Under the pieces are notes generated by a model, which was not told the DNA's origin, did not search any database, and was given only the letters and a program-made list of their open reading frames with translations. Made by a program: the position numbers and the translations under genes. DNA of 39,357 nucleotides, taken from NCBI GenBank assembly GCA_020628085.1, contig JAHDFQ010000024.1, forward strand, positions 1-39,357, read 5' to 3'. This DNA comes from Saprospiraceae bacterium. GTDB taxonomy: Bacteria; Bacteroidota; Bacteroidia; Chitinophagales; Saprospiraceae. Positions 1 to 6,367 of the stretch are shown piece after piece (position 1 is the stretch's first letter; each line of letters starts with the position of its first letter).

Positions 1-27
1 GTGGTGGTGACGTTTGATGTGTAGAAC

Positions 28-59
28 GTGTTCGTGTGCGAGTGTGTTCAAGTTTTTTG
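28..59. repeat. 16-bp-period repeat, locus 1 (truncated by window edge)
   Basis: Two consecutive 16-nt units lie at 28-43 (GTGTTCGTGTGCGAGT) and 44-59 (GTGTTCAAG followed by T-rich sequence). They match the unit seen at 1626-1673 and 22416-22516, consensus GTGTTCnnGTGCGCAC. The locus sits directly upstream of the first gene, as the other two sit upstream of fabI and lptB. The element may extend left of the window. Confidence 0.6.
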
Positions 60-98
60 GAAATGTGTCTGTTTCATGTTATATATAATCAAAATACT

Positions 99-923
99 AT
101 GCAGTACTTTTTATTTATTTCAGGAATAGTATTTTGGGGAATATTGATAGTAGTTATCTCTGTAAAAATGCTATTTGGAGAAGATTGGCTTAAAAAATTT
201 GGGATTCACTTTTTTTCATTAAAAGAGTTGAATAATTCTGTTGAACAACTAATCAGAGAAGCTCCAAATAATATAAAGGACACAACTGTTGCCAGAATAT
301 CAGCAGCATTATTTTGGAGAATAACAAGGATTGGCTTGTTAACCGTTATTGTAACAATGTTTCCAATTATATTACTTTTTAGGCAAAATCAACTTATATC
401 ATCTCAGAATAAACTATTTGAATTGCAAAATGAAAAAGTAGAGCAACAAACTAAGCTTTTTAATAGCCAGAATAAATTATTTGCAAAACAAACAAGACCG
501 TATATTATAATAGAGCAACCGACCGAATTAGCTCGTACAATTGTTAGAAATTATAATGCTCCTGCATATGTAGATTCTTTAGTAATATCTTATTATTTGA
601 AGGATTTTGGTGATAATCCATTTGTATTAATTGATAAACAAATAGATAAGAATTTCAAACTATATGGAGGCATTAATGAAAATTCAGGAATGTCAATCAA
701 ATCTAATATGCTGTCATCTTCGTTTATAAAAAGTACAGTAAAGAAAAATCAACGACTGAAAAGAGTTACTAAAGTCTATTATACTAATCTATCAGATGAA
801 TTGAATGATGATATTAAGACATCTTACTACTTCGAAAGAATTGATTTTCTGAGTAAGATTAACGAAAAATGGTATATGAGAACTGAATCTGAAAATGACG
901 AAAATGAGAATAAATATTATTAG
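99..923 (+). CDS. Hypothetical two-TM membrane protein with coiled coil
   Basis: I do not recognise a family. From the ATG at 99 the protein has 274 residues. A first hydrophobic segment lies at about residues 4-22 and a second (VTMFPIILLF) at about 90-110. Next comes a Gln/Asn/Lys-rich stretch in which QNKLF recurs (SSQNKLFELQ, NSQNKLFAKQ), which looks like a short coiled coil. The remaining ~140 residues form a soluble, charged domain beginning TRPYIIIE. In-frame starts also exist at 63 (ATG) and 36 (GTG), but the GTG lies inside the 16-bp repeat, so I chose 99, where the first membrane segment begins. The architecture suggests a membrane-anchored protein with a cytoplasmic or periplasmic C-terminal domain. 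No function can be assigned. Confidence 0.6.
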   Translation: MQYFLFISGIVFWGILIVVISVKMLFGEDWLKKFGIHFFSLKELNNSVEQLIREAPNNIKDTTVARISAALFWRITRIGLLTVIVTMFPIILLFRQNQLISSQNKLFELQNEKVEQQTKLFNSQNKLFAKQTRPYIIIEQPTELARTIVRNYNAPAYVDSLVISYYLKDFGDNPFVLIDKQIDKNFKLYGGINENSGMSIKSNMLSSSFIKSTVKKNQRLKRVTKVYYTNLSDELNDDIKTSYYFERIDFLSKINEKWYMRTESENDENENKYY

Positions 924-1034
924 ATGTCAGAAAATCCTCCTTTTAGTCATAATTTTCGATATAATTTATGTTACTAATAAAAACAAATCATCGCCATCCT
1001 AAAAATCCCCTATTTTTAAATAAAACTCAACGCC

Positions 1035-1622
1035 ATGAAAGCCTACAAACTTCCTAAATTATCAGTAGAAGATTATCTCAAACAAGAGAGGGAATCGGGT
1101 ATAAAGTATGAATATCATAATGGCGAAATATTTGCATTGGCAGGAGGTTCTGTTAATCATGGCTTGTTGTGTGGAAATATTTATTCAGAAATCAGAAATG
1201 GTTTAAAAGAAAAAGGCCGCAACTGTAAACCTGTTACAAGTGAGCTAAAGTTATTTATTGAAGCGAGCAACAGCTATGTATATCCAGATGCAATGGTTTT
1301 ATGTGACGAGTTAGAAGAATCGAAAGAGGAAAAACACGCTTTAGTAAATCCTATATTGATAGTTGAAGTATTATCCAAGTCCACTTCTGACTATGATCGA
1401 GGCGATAAATTTTATATGTATCGACAAATACCATCACTTCAAGAATATGTAATGATTGAACAAGACAAAGCAACGGTTGAAGTGTATTATAAAAAAACAA
1501 CAAGCGATTTGTGGAAAATCACTCGGTTTATAGGCTTAGAAAGCGTGATTGAGTTGCAGTCCATTGATTTAAAGATTAAAATGGCAGATTTATATTTTGA
1601 TGTAATAGGACTGGAGGCGTAA
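1035..1622 (+). CDS. Uma2 family (DUF820) PD-(D/E)XK-type endonuclease
   Basis: This 195-residue protein has the Uma2 pattern: an N-terminal LSVEDYLK..ES..KYEYHNGEIFAL segment, then YVYPDAMVLCD around residues 76-86 (catalytic Asp), then ILIVEVLSKSTSDYDRGDKF around 107-126 (catalytic Glu with the following SKST), and IPSLQEYVMI. The family adopts a restriction-endonuclease-like fold. It is abundant in cyanobacteria and Bacteroidota, often in many copies, and its biological role is poorly known. The length is typical. The ATG at 1035 is the only start that keeps the N-terminal motif. The gene ends four bases before a 16-bp repeat array that separates it from fabI, so the two genes need not form an operon. 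Confidence 0.85.
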   Translation: MKAYKLPKLSVEDYLKQERESGIKYEYHNGEIFALAGGSVNHGLLCGNIYSEIRNGLKEKGRNCKPVTSELKLFIEASNSYVYPDAMVLCDELEESKEEKHALVNPILIVEVLSKSTSDYDRGDKFYMYRQIPSLQEYVMIEQDKATVEVYYKKTTSDLWKITRFIGLESVIELQSIDLKIKMADLYFDVIGLEA

Positions 1623-1625
1623 AAT

Positions 1626-1673
1626 GATTGCACAAGAACACCTGCGCACGTGAATACCTGCGTACTCGAACAT
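1626..1673. repeat. 16-bp-period repeat, locus 2 (three tandem units)
   Basis: Three contiguous 16-nt units read on the plus strand: 1626-1641 (GATTGCACAAGAACAC), 1642-1657 (CTGCGCACGTGAATAC) and 1658-1673 (CTGCGTACTCGAACAT). On the minus strand each matches GTGTTCnnGTGCGCAC with changes. A fourth partial unit (ATGAGCACGTTTC) may follow to about 1686. The array begins four bases after the Uma2 stop and lies about 75 bases before the fabI start. It is open in one frame, so it reads as a false N-terminal extension of FabI. Confidence 0.75.
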
Positions 1674-1748
1674 ATGAGCACGTTTCAAAAAAATCCTTAC
1701 CTTTACGCCCACATACTAAAAACGGAATACAAACTCAATATAACAATC

Positions 1749-2564
1749 ATGGCACATAATTTATTAGCTGGAAAAAAAGGAATCATATTTGGAGCGTTGG
1801 ACGATCAGTCTATCGCTTGGAAAGTTGCAGAACGATGTGTGGAGGAAGGCGCAAAAATCACCTTGACCAATGCACCTGTAGCACTCCGAATGGGTGCGAT
1901 CAATGCCTTGGGTGAAAAACTGAACGCAGAAATTATACCCGCAGATGCGACAAACATGGAAGATATGGAAAATCTGTTTTCAAAGTCAATGGAGATTTTG
2001 GGAGGAAAAGTAGATTTCGTGTTGCACTCGATTGGTATGTCTTTGAATGTTCGTAAAAAACGAGAATATACCAACATCAAGTACGAATGGATGCAGAAAA
2101 CCTTCGATATTTCGGCAATGTCGTTTCACCGAATGATGCAAACGATGTGGAAACTAGATGCGATCAATGATTGGGGTTCAGTACTTGGATTGACCTATAT
2201 TGCTGCACAACGTGTCTTCCCAGATTATAACGAAATGGCAGAATCCAAGGCATTACTAGAAAGTTATGCACGTAGTTTTGGCTATCATTTTGGAACGGAG
2301 AAAAATGTACGGGTCAATACCATTTCACAATCACCAACTTGGACAACCGCAGGAAGTGGTGTGAAAGGATTTGATAAATTCTTTGGATACGCAGACAAAA
2401 TGTCGCCGCTCGGAAACGCATCAGCAGATGCTTGTGCGGATTATTGTATTAGCTTATTTTCGGATTATACGAAGATGGTCACGATGCAAAACTTATATCA
2501 CGACGGTGGTTTCTCTCAAATGGGAATGAATCCTGCGATTTTAGAAAATGACGATGAAGTGTAA
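1749..2564 (+). CDS. fabI: Enoyl-[acyl-carrier-protein] reductase (NADH) FabI
   Basis: FabI catalyses the last reduction of each fatty-acid elongation cycle, converting trans-2-enoyl-ACP to acyl-ACP with NADH in the cytoplasm. The 271-residue product has a Rossmann start with GALDDQSIAWK (residues 15-25), where the SIAW of FabI proteins follows the nucleotide-binding loop. It also has LHSIGMS (92-98) and the catalytic set Tyr150, Tyr160 and Lys167 in LTYIAAQRVFPDYNEMAESK, with Y-x6-K spacing. These are offset by four from Y146/Y156/K163 of E. coli FabI. A longer in-frame reading begins at 1650, but its first residues come from the 16-bp repeat, so MAHNLLAGKKG at 1749 is the natural start. A strong hairpin follows at 2583-2618. 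Confidence 0.95.
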   Translation: MAHNLLAGKKGIIFGALDDQSIAWKVAERCVEEGAKITLTNAPVALRMGAINALGEKLNAEIIPADATNMEDMENLFSKSMEILGGKVDFVLHSIGMSLNVRKKREYTNIKYEWMQKTFDISAMSFHRMMQTMWKLDAINDWGSVLGLTYIAAQRVFPDYNEMAESKALLESYARSFGYHFGTEKNVRVNTISQSPTWTTAGSGVKGFDKFFGYADKMSPLGNASADACADYCISLFSDYTKMVTMQNLYHDGGFSQMGMNPAILENDDEV

Positions 2565-2582
2565 ATCTCATCAGCAATAATT

Positions 2583-2618
2583 AAAATGGTGTATTCAATG
2601 CGTTGAGTACACCATTTT
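2583..2618 (+). terminator. Rho-independent-type terminator after fabI
   Basis: The arms AAAATGGTGTA and TACACCATTTT are perfectly complementary over 11 bp. They continue inward through a T.G pair and TCAA/TTGA to a TGCG tetraloop, giving a ~16-bp stem. The downstream sequence is only moderately T-rich. The hairpin begins 19 bases after the fabI stop. Confidence 0.8.
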
Positions 2619-2664
2619 CCGTTTCTATTACAACCCTTACCTTCACAAGTAATACCTTTAATCA

Positions 2665-2672
2665 TATATTTG
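2665..2672 (+). promoter_or_regulatory. Putative Bacteroidota -7 box for the porin gene
   Basis: TATATTTG fits the Bacteroidota -7 consensus TAnnTTTG and lies 35 bases before the porin ATG, just after the fabI terminator. No clear TTTG -33 box is visible at the usual distance. Confidence 0.45.
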
Positions 2673-2706
2673 TGTCAAAAGCAGAAAAATAGCTTTAGTT
2701 TTCAAT

Positions 2707-4731
2707 ATGAATTGGTTTATCCGTACCATTTTTTTCTTTACATGTATCTTATCTACAACCTTATTGCTAGCGCAAGGACGTGGTGGAGTAGGTGGTGGCG
2801 GAAATCCATTTGGAAATAGTAGTCAGTATGGTAACTCAGGTGGTACTTTAGCATCGAGAGATTCATCGTCGTTTGAACGGGTGCCAGATACTGTTCGAAT
2901 CACTTATGTTTTAGCTGAAAATCCAGGACAAGAATACATATTTTCAGATACTTTATTGAATCAACAATTTCAGCAGTATGATCCTGCTCGAAAACGATTG
3001 TTGCCTTACGCTAATTTGGGAAATCCAGGCTCTGCGGCTCGTCCAATTGTCTTTGAAATGCAAAATAGACGAGGCTTTGATGTCGGTTTTCACCAATATG
3101 ATATTTATAATAATACGCCAGAAGACATTGCTTTTTATACGTTAAAACCAGCTTATACAAAAGCAGAATATTCACAAGGAAATGATCAAAATGATTCGAG
3201 GATAGATGCGGTCTTCGGACGAAAATTTGCAGGTGGCTTGAGTATGAGCATTTTATACAATCGCCTGATTCATTCTTTAGAAAATAGTGCTTTGACATTA
3301 AATCAGAACATTTTTTATCCATATCAATCGGCCCGTCATACGAATATAGGGCTAGGACTTCGGTTTCAGAGTAAAAACAAGCGATATGATGCTTTTTTAA
3401 GATATAATTATAATCAAAATCGAGCTATAGATCATGGAGGTATTATTGCAAGTGCTGTAACGGACAGTTTGTTGATGAATGGAGATACTCTAGAAGGAGC
3501 CTCACTTCCTGTTTATCAACCTGCAGAAACATCTGTCACTAATTATACGCAGCAAGTCATTTCTTACACGCATTATTATGATTTAGGAAGGGTAGATAGC
3601 TTAGGAAATGTGAAAAGAAGTTATCAACTCTCACACGAATTTCAACTAACATCTAGCCGATATAAGTTTTCAGAAACCAGCCCAGATACTGCTTTTTATA
3701 GTGCTTTTTTGATAACGGATAATCGAGGATTACGACAATATACGGAACTCAATGCTATTGAAAATCATTTTACAATCAGCACTTCTCGTTCTAAAGAAAA
3801 TAATAAGGCTGTCAAAAAACAGAGTGATTTACTGAAAGTTGGATTGCTACAACGTCAAAATAAAGTTCAATTAGAACCAATAGACACCACTATTCAAAAT
3901 CTATTTTTGACAGGTCAATTTAACTTTGCGCCCAATGATCGCTTAAATATTCAGACCTATACCCATTTAGGATTATGGAATCAGGCGGGTGATTATCAAA
4001 TAAAAGGAGATTTCTTTTTAGATTTAAAACAGTTGGGTCAACTAAAATTATATGCCAATCAACAACTCTTTGAACCCAGTCTCATTCAAACGAGAAATTA
4101 TATTACGGAGACTTTACTCTGGGATAATGATTTTAGGAAAACATTAGAAACTCAAATTGGAGGAACATGGTCTCGTCCAGCATGGAAATTCAGCGTAACT
4201 GCTAATTATTTTTTATTGAATAATTACATTTATTTTGATGCTACTTTTCAGCCTCAACAGTTCACTTCTGCCTTCAGTATTGGACAATTAATTATTCAAA
4301 AAGATATTCAATTTGGTAGATTTCATTTGGATAATATCGTAACCTTACAACAAAATTCTACCTCAGCATTACTCCGTTTGCCCACCTTGATGACCCAAAA
4401 TAGTCTTTATTTTGAGGGGTATATTTTTAAGAAAAAGATGTTCACCCGAATTGGACTAGACTTATTGCTTCAATCCGATTATTTTGCCGATTCTTATCAG
4501 CCGGCTATCGGTCAATTTTATGTACAGAACACTCGTGAGGTGGAGTTATATCCTGCCGTTGATGCCTTTTTTAACCTCAAAGTAGATCGTTTTCGAGCCT
4601 TTTTTAAAATGGAAAATCTCACTTCATTACTAACCACTGATATTTACTATCAAACGCCTAATTTTCCGCAAAAAGAAATGTACTTCCGTTTTGGTATCGT
4701 TTGGATGTTTTTGGATGCTAATACGAAATAG
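2707..4731 (+). CDS. Putative outer-membrane porin (Porin_10-like)
   Basis: The 674-residue protein begins with a signal peptide (NWFIRTIFFFTCILSTTLLLAQ) and a short Gly/Asn-rich linker (about residues 23-45). The region around FERVPDTVRITYVL..NPG, RPIVFEMQNRRGFDVGFHQYDIYN and ..SRIDAVFGRKFAGGLSMSILYNR is typical of the Bacteroidota 'putative porin' family. The rest alternates short hydrophobic/polar stretches rich in aromatic residues, as expected for a beta-barrel, and ends in a strand-like YFRFGIVWMFLD. The family is predicted to form an outer-membrane channel of unknown substrate. The gene stands alone between the fabI terminator and a repeat-rich gap. The ATG is supported by the signal peptide directly behind it. 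Confidence 0.85.
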   Translation: MNWFIRTIFFFTCILSTTLLLAQGRGGVGGGGNPFGNSSQYGNSGGTLASRDSSSFERVPDTVRITYVLAENPGQEYIFSDTLLNQQFQQYDPARKRLLPYANLGNPGSAARPIVFEMQNRRGFDVGFHQYDIYNNTPEDIAFYTLKPAYTKAEYSQGNDQNDSRIDAVFGRKFAGGLSMSILYNRLIHSLENSALTLNQNIFYPYQSARHTNIGLGLRFQSKNKRYDAFLRYNYNQNRAIDHGGIIASAVTDSLLMNGDTLEGASLPVYQPAETSVTNYTQQVISYTHYYDLGRVDSLGNVKRSYQLSHEFQLTSSRYKFSETSPDTAFYSAFLITDNRGLRQYTELNAIENHFTISTSRSKENNKAVKKQSDLLKVGLLQRQNKVQLEPIDTTIQNLFLTGQFNFAPNDRLNIQTYTHLGLWNQAGDYQIKGDFFLDLKQLGQLKLYANQQLFEPSLIQTRNYITETLLWDNDFRKTLETQIGGTWSRPAWKFSVTANYFLLNNYIYFDATFQPQQFTSAFSIGQLIIQKDIQFGRFHLDNIVTLQQNSTSALLRLPTLMTQNSLYFEGYIFKKKMFTRIGLDLLLQSDYFADSYQPAIGQFYVQNTREVELYPAVDAFFNLKVDRFRAFFKMENLTSLLTTDIYYQTPNFPQKEMYFRFGIVWMFLDANTK

Positions 4732-4749
4732 ATCACTCCGATGTTAGAG

Positions 4750-4865
4750 ATGAGAGCGTTTCCGATAAATCGGAACTTTGAGAAATGAGACTCCAAGATC
4801 GACTTTCTTAGAGCGTCTAGATTGGAGTCTCATTTCTCAAAACAAGCGTAGCGTCGTACTCTCAT
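4750..4865. repeat. Long imperfect palindrome between porin and pcm genes
   Basis: A perfect 20-bp inverted repeat has arms at 4777-4796 (TTTGAGAAATGAGACTCCAA) and 4822-4841, with a 25-nt centre. Outside it, ATGAGAG (4750-4756) faces CTCTCAT (4859-4865), extending the symmetry. The left flank holds the small palindrome TCCGATAAATCGGA (4761-4774), and the right flank is AGCGTAGCG-like instead. The right arm is also partly repeated in tandem (CTCATTTCTCAAA versus CTCATTTTTCAAA, to about 4873). It could act as the porin terminator, but its size and nested structure look more like a REP- or MITE-type element. Confidence 0.7.
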
Positions 4866-4920
4866 TTTTCAAAGCGAAGCAATTCTCCCAAAAACAAAAA
4901 AAACCGTACATTGAGCAGTG

Positions 4921-5568
4921 ATGATAGATAGCTACAAACATAAAGGCATGCGGCGGCAGTTAATACAAACATTGCAAGCAAAAGGTATAACAGATGAGCG
5001 AGTATTAAGGGTTATGAATCGACTTCCACGGCATTTATTCTTGGATAACGCTTTTCAGGAATGGGCTTATCAAGACAAGGCGTTTCCGATTGGGAATGAG
5101 CAGACTATTTCACAACCCTACACGGTGGCTTACCAAACTGCTTTGTTAGACATTCAGAAACGACAATCCGTCATGGAAATTGGAACGGGATCAGGCTATC
5201 AAGCGGCTATTTTAGCGATGTTGGGCGGGCGTGTATACACCTTAGAACGTCAAGAAGTTTTACACAAAGAAGCTACCAAGCGTTTAGAACGATTGGGTTT
5301 AGGACAAATTAGAACCTATCTTCGAGATGGTTATAAAGGCTTACCTGAGTTTGCGCCCTTTGATCGAATATTGGTAACAGCGGGCGCACCTACCATTCCC
5401 CAACAACTTTGCAATCAACTTAAAATTGGTGGTATTCTTGTTGTTCCTGTTGGACACACAACCCAAACCATGTATAAAATTACGAGAGTTGGAAAAACGA
5501 ATTTTTTAGAAGAAGCATTAGACAGTTTTCAGTTTGTTCCGTTTTTGAAAGGTTTGAATCGGAAGTAG
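4921..5568 (+). CDS. pcm: Protein-L-isoaspartate O-methyltransferase
   Basis: The enzyme uses S-adenosylmethionine to methylate L-isoaspartyl residues that form in ageing proteins, starting their repair in the cytoplasm. In the 215-residue product the substrate-loop motif TISQPYTVAYQT (about residues 61-72) is followed by the SAM-binding motif I MEIGTGSGYQAA (84-95), then the acidic-loop region VYTLER and the later FDRILVTAGAP, all hallmarks of the PCMT family. The length is normal. A GTG lies directly before the ATG (4918), but the ATG at 4921 is preferred. The gene is followed 21 bases later by a strong bidirectional terminator. Confidence 0.93.
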   Translation: MIDSYKHKGMRRQLIQTLQAKGITDERVLRVMNRLPRHLFLDNAFQEWAYQDKAFPIGNEQTISQPYTVAYQTALLDIQKRQSVMEIGTGSGYQAAILAMLGGRVYTLERQEVLHKEATKRLERLGLGQIRTYLRDGYKGLPEFAPFDRILVTAGAPTIPQQLCNQLKIGGILVVPVGHTTQTMYKITRVGKTNFLEEALDSFQFVPFLKGLNRK

Positions 5569-5589
5569 GAATGTATTTGAGCTTATAGA

Positions 5590-5629
5590 AAAAGGCTATT
5601 GATAAATAATTGATTATCAATAGCCTTTT
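5590..5629. terminator. Bidirectional terminator between pcm and the tRNA cluster
   Basis: The arms AAAAGGCTATTGATAA (5590-5605) and TTATCAATAGCCTTTT (5614-5629) are perfectly complementary over 16 bp around an 8-nt loop. A run of T follows on the plus strand (CATGTTTTTTG) and the left arm begins with A's, so it can stop transcription from pcm and, on the other strand, from the tRNA genes. Confidence 0.85.
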
Positions 5630-5640
5630 CATGTTTTTTG

Positions 5641-5714
5641 TCGGGAAGACAGGATTTGAACCTGCGACCTCACGCCCCCCAGGCGCACGCGCTACCGGAC
5701 TGCGCTACATCCCG
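5641..5714 (-). tRNA. tRNA-Pro (anticodon GGG)
   Basis: The minus strand reads CGGGATGTAGCGCAG..., with D-arm GCGC/GCGC, anticodon loop CTGGGGG (anticodon GGG), and T-arm GCAGG-TTCAAAT-CCTGT. The acceptor pairs CGGGATG with CTTCCCG with one U-U mismatch at the sixth pair. The discriminator is A and CCA is not encoded. It is 74 nt and the last gene of the minus-strand tRNA cluster. Confidence 0.92.
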
Positions 5715-5730
5715 AATTATATTTTAGTTG

Positions 5731-5760
5731 TGGTCGTTACTGGATTCGAACCAGTGACCT
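5731..5760 (-). pseudogene. tRNA-Val 3'-half fragment
   Basis: The 30 nt 5731-5760 are identical to 6043-6072, i.e. the T-arm, 3' acceptor strand and the AGGTC variable region of the intact tRNA-Val. The identity stops exactly where the anticodon stem would begin. There an 18-nt hairpin (5761-5778) takes its place, and beyond that lies the 3' end of the GIY-YIG gene. It cannot fold into a tRNA. Confidence 0.85.
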
Positions 5761-5778
5761 TCCCGACTTTAGTCGGGA
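5761..5778. repeat. GC-rich hairpin replacing the tRNA-Val anticodon arm (3' half)
   Basis: TCCCGAC-TTTA-GTCGGGA is a perfect 7-bp stem with a 4-nt loop. On the minus strand it carries the TAA stop of the GIY-YIG gene. It is closely related to 6167-6184. Confidence 0.8.
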
Positions 5779-6038
5779 CGCTTAGATTCTTTATTGATAT
5801 GTTCAACCCACTGTATCACACGATGTTTATTTTTCCAACTTTTGAGTTTTTGCTCCTGTTGATATGCTTCGGAGCGAGTATCATATTGTTTATAGAAAAA
5901 AATAATCCAAGGACGTTTATATCTAGTACTTTTAACTCTACCATTATTATGATAATCCAATCGCTGTTGAATATTTTGTGTTTGTCCAATGTAGAACTGC
6001 CCGTTTTTCTGAGATTCTAGAATATAAACGTAATACAT
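5769..6038 (-). CDS. Small GIY-YIG family endonuclease embedded in the tRNA cluster
   Basis: The 89-residue protein has the full GIY-YIG core: YVYIL at residues 3-7, FYIGQT at 15-20 (YIG 16-18), the conserved Arg26 in QQRLDYHN, and the metal-binding Glu62 in EAYQQEQKLKSW. It resembles the short UvrC/YhbQ-type stand-alone nucleases common in Bacteroidota. Its ATG lies only four bases after the 3' end of the intact tRNA-Val on the same strand, leaving no room for its own promoter. Its TAA stop lies inside the hairpin that abuts a tRNA-Val 3' half. If the stop were skipped, the same frame would continue SREGHWFESSNDH through the tRNA fragment. The layout suggests a homing- or mobile-type nuclease linked to tRNA-Val. 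Activity is not shown by sequence alone. Confidence 0.85.
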   Translation of the reverse strand: MYYVYILESQKNGQFYIGQTQNIQQRLDYHNNGRVKSTRYKRPWIIFFYKQYDTRSEAYQQEQKLKSWKNKHRVIQWVEHINKESKRPD

Positions 6039-6042
6039 ATTG

Positions 6043-6117
6043 TGGTCGTTACTGGATTCGAACCAGTGACCTCTGCCCTGTCAAGGCAGCGCTCTAAACC
6101 AACTGAGCTAAACGACC
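6043..6117 (-). tRNA. tRNA-Val (anticodon GAC)
   Basis: The minus strand reads GGTCGTTTAGCTCAGTTGG..., with anticodon stem CTGCC/GGCAG, loop TTGACAG (anticodon GAC), T-arm ACTGG-TTCGAAT-CCAGT, acceptor GGTCGTT/AACGACC and discriminator A. It is 75 nt with no encoded CCA. It is intact, unlike the two half copies at 5731-5760 and 6187-6212. Confidence 0.93.
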
Positions 6118-6166
6118 AATTTGTAAAAAAGTTAATACAACTAATTCTAAAATATCATAAAGACCT

Positions 6167-6184
6167 TCCCGATGGAAATCGGGA
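6167..6184. repeat. GC-rich hairpin replacing the tRNA-Val anticodon arm (5' half)
   Basis: TCCCGAT-GGAA-ATCGGGA is a perfect 7-bp stem with a 4-nt loop. It is preceded by GACCT, as in the intact tRNA, and followed by CACTCT where the intact gene has CGCTCT. It is a sister of 5761-5778. Confidence 0.8.
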
Positions 6185-6186
6185 CA

Positions 6187-6212
6187 CTCTAAACCAACTG
6201 AGCTAAACGACC
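6187..6212 (-). pseudogene. tRNA-Val 5'-half fragment
   Basis: The 26 nt 6187-6212 are identical to 6092-6117, the 5' acceptor strand, D-arm and first variable bases of tRNA-Val. The anticodon arm is replaced by the hairpin at 6167-6184. After GACCT (6162-6166) the T-arm side is absent. It lies upstream of the intact tRNA-Val on the same strand. Confidence 0.85.
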
Positions 6213-6268
6213 TGAATATATTAGTAACAATTATGTATACTGCGAATACTTTTGTCCAGCAGCGAAAA

Positions 6269-6276
6269 CAAAAGTA
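6269..6276 (-). promoter_or_regulatory. Putative -7 box for the tRNA cluster (inverted pair)
   Basis: CAAAAGTA on the plus strand is TACTTTTG on the minus strand, a match to TAnnTTTG, upstream of the tRNA-Val fragment and gene. An exact mirror, TACTTTTG, lies at 6247-6254 on the plus strand, so the two boxes form an 8-bp inverted repeat 14 nt apart. No plus-strand gene follows. Confidence 0.4.
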
Positions 6277-6367
6277 AAAAGTTTTTTATAAAAAAGTAGT
6301 GTCAGAGTAGATAATATTTTGAATATATTTTAGGCGTAGAATGATATGTATTGGAAAATAAGGAAGA

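Noticed and set aside
1626-1673. CRISPR array
   Set aside because: The 16-nt units are contiguous with no unique spacers, and no cas genes are present.
1650-1748. 33-residue N-terminal extension of FabI
   Set aside because: Its first part is the 16-bp repeat and the rest is low-quality coding sequence. FabI alignments start at MAHNLLAGKKG.
5731-5760. A third functional tRNA
   Set aside because: Only the T-arm and one acceptor strand remain. The anticodon arm and 5' half are missing.
5610-6020. Plus-strand reading frame of 136 codons across the tRNA cluster
   Set aside because: It is antisense to tRNA-Pro, the tRNA fragment and the GIY-YIG gene. Its 'GFEPATSRPP' and 'GFEPVTFP' stretches are the complements of tRNA T-arms.
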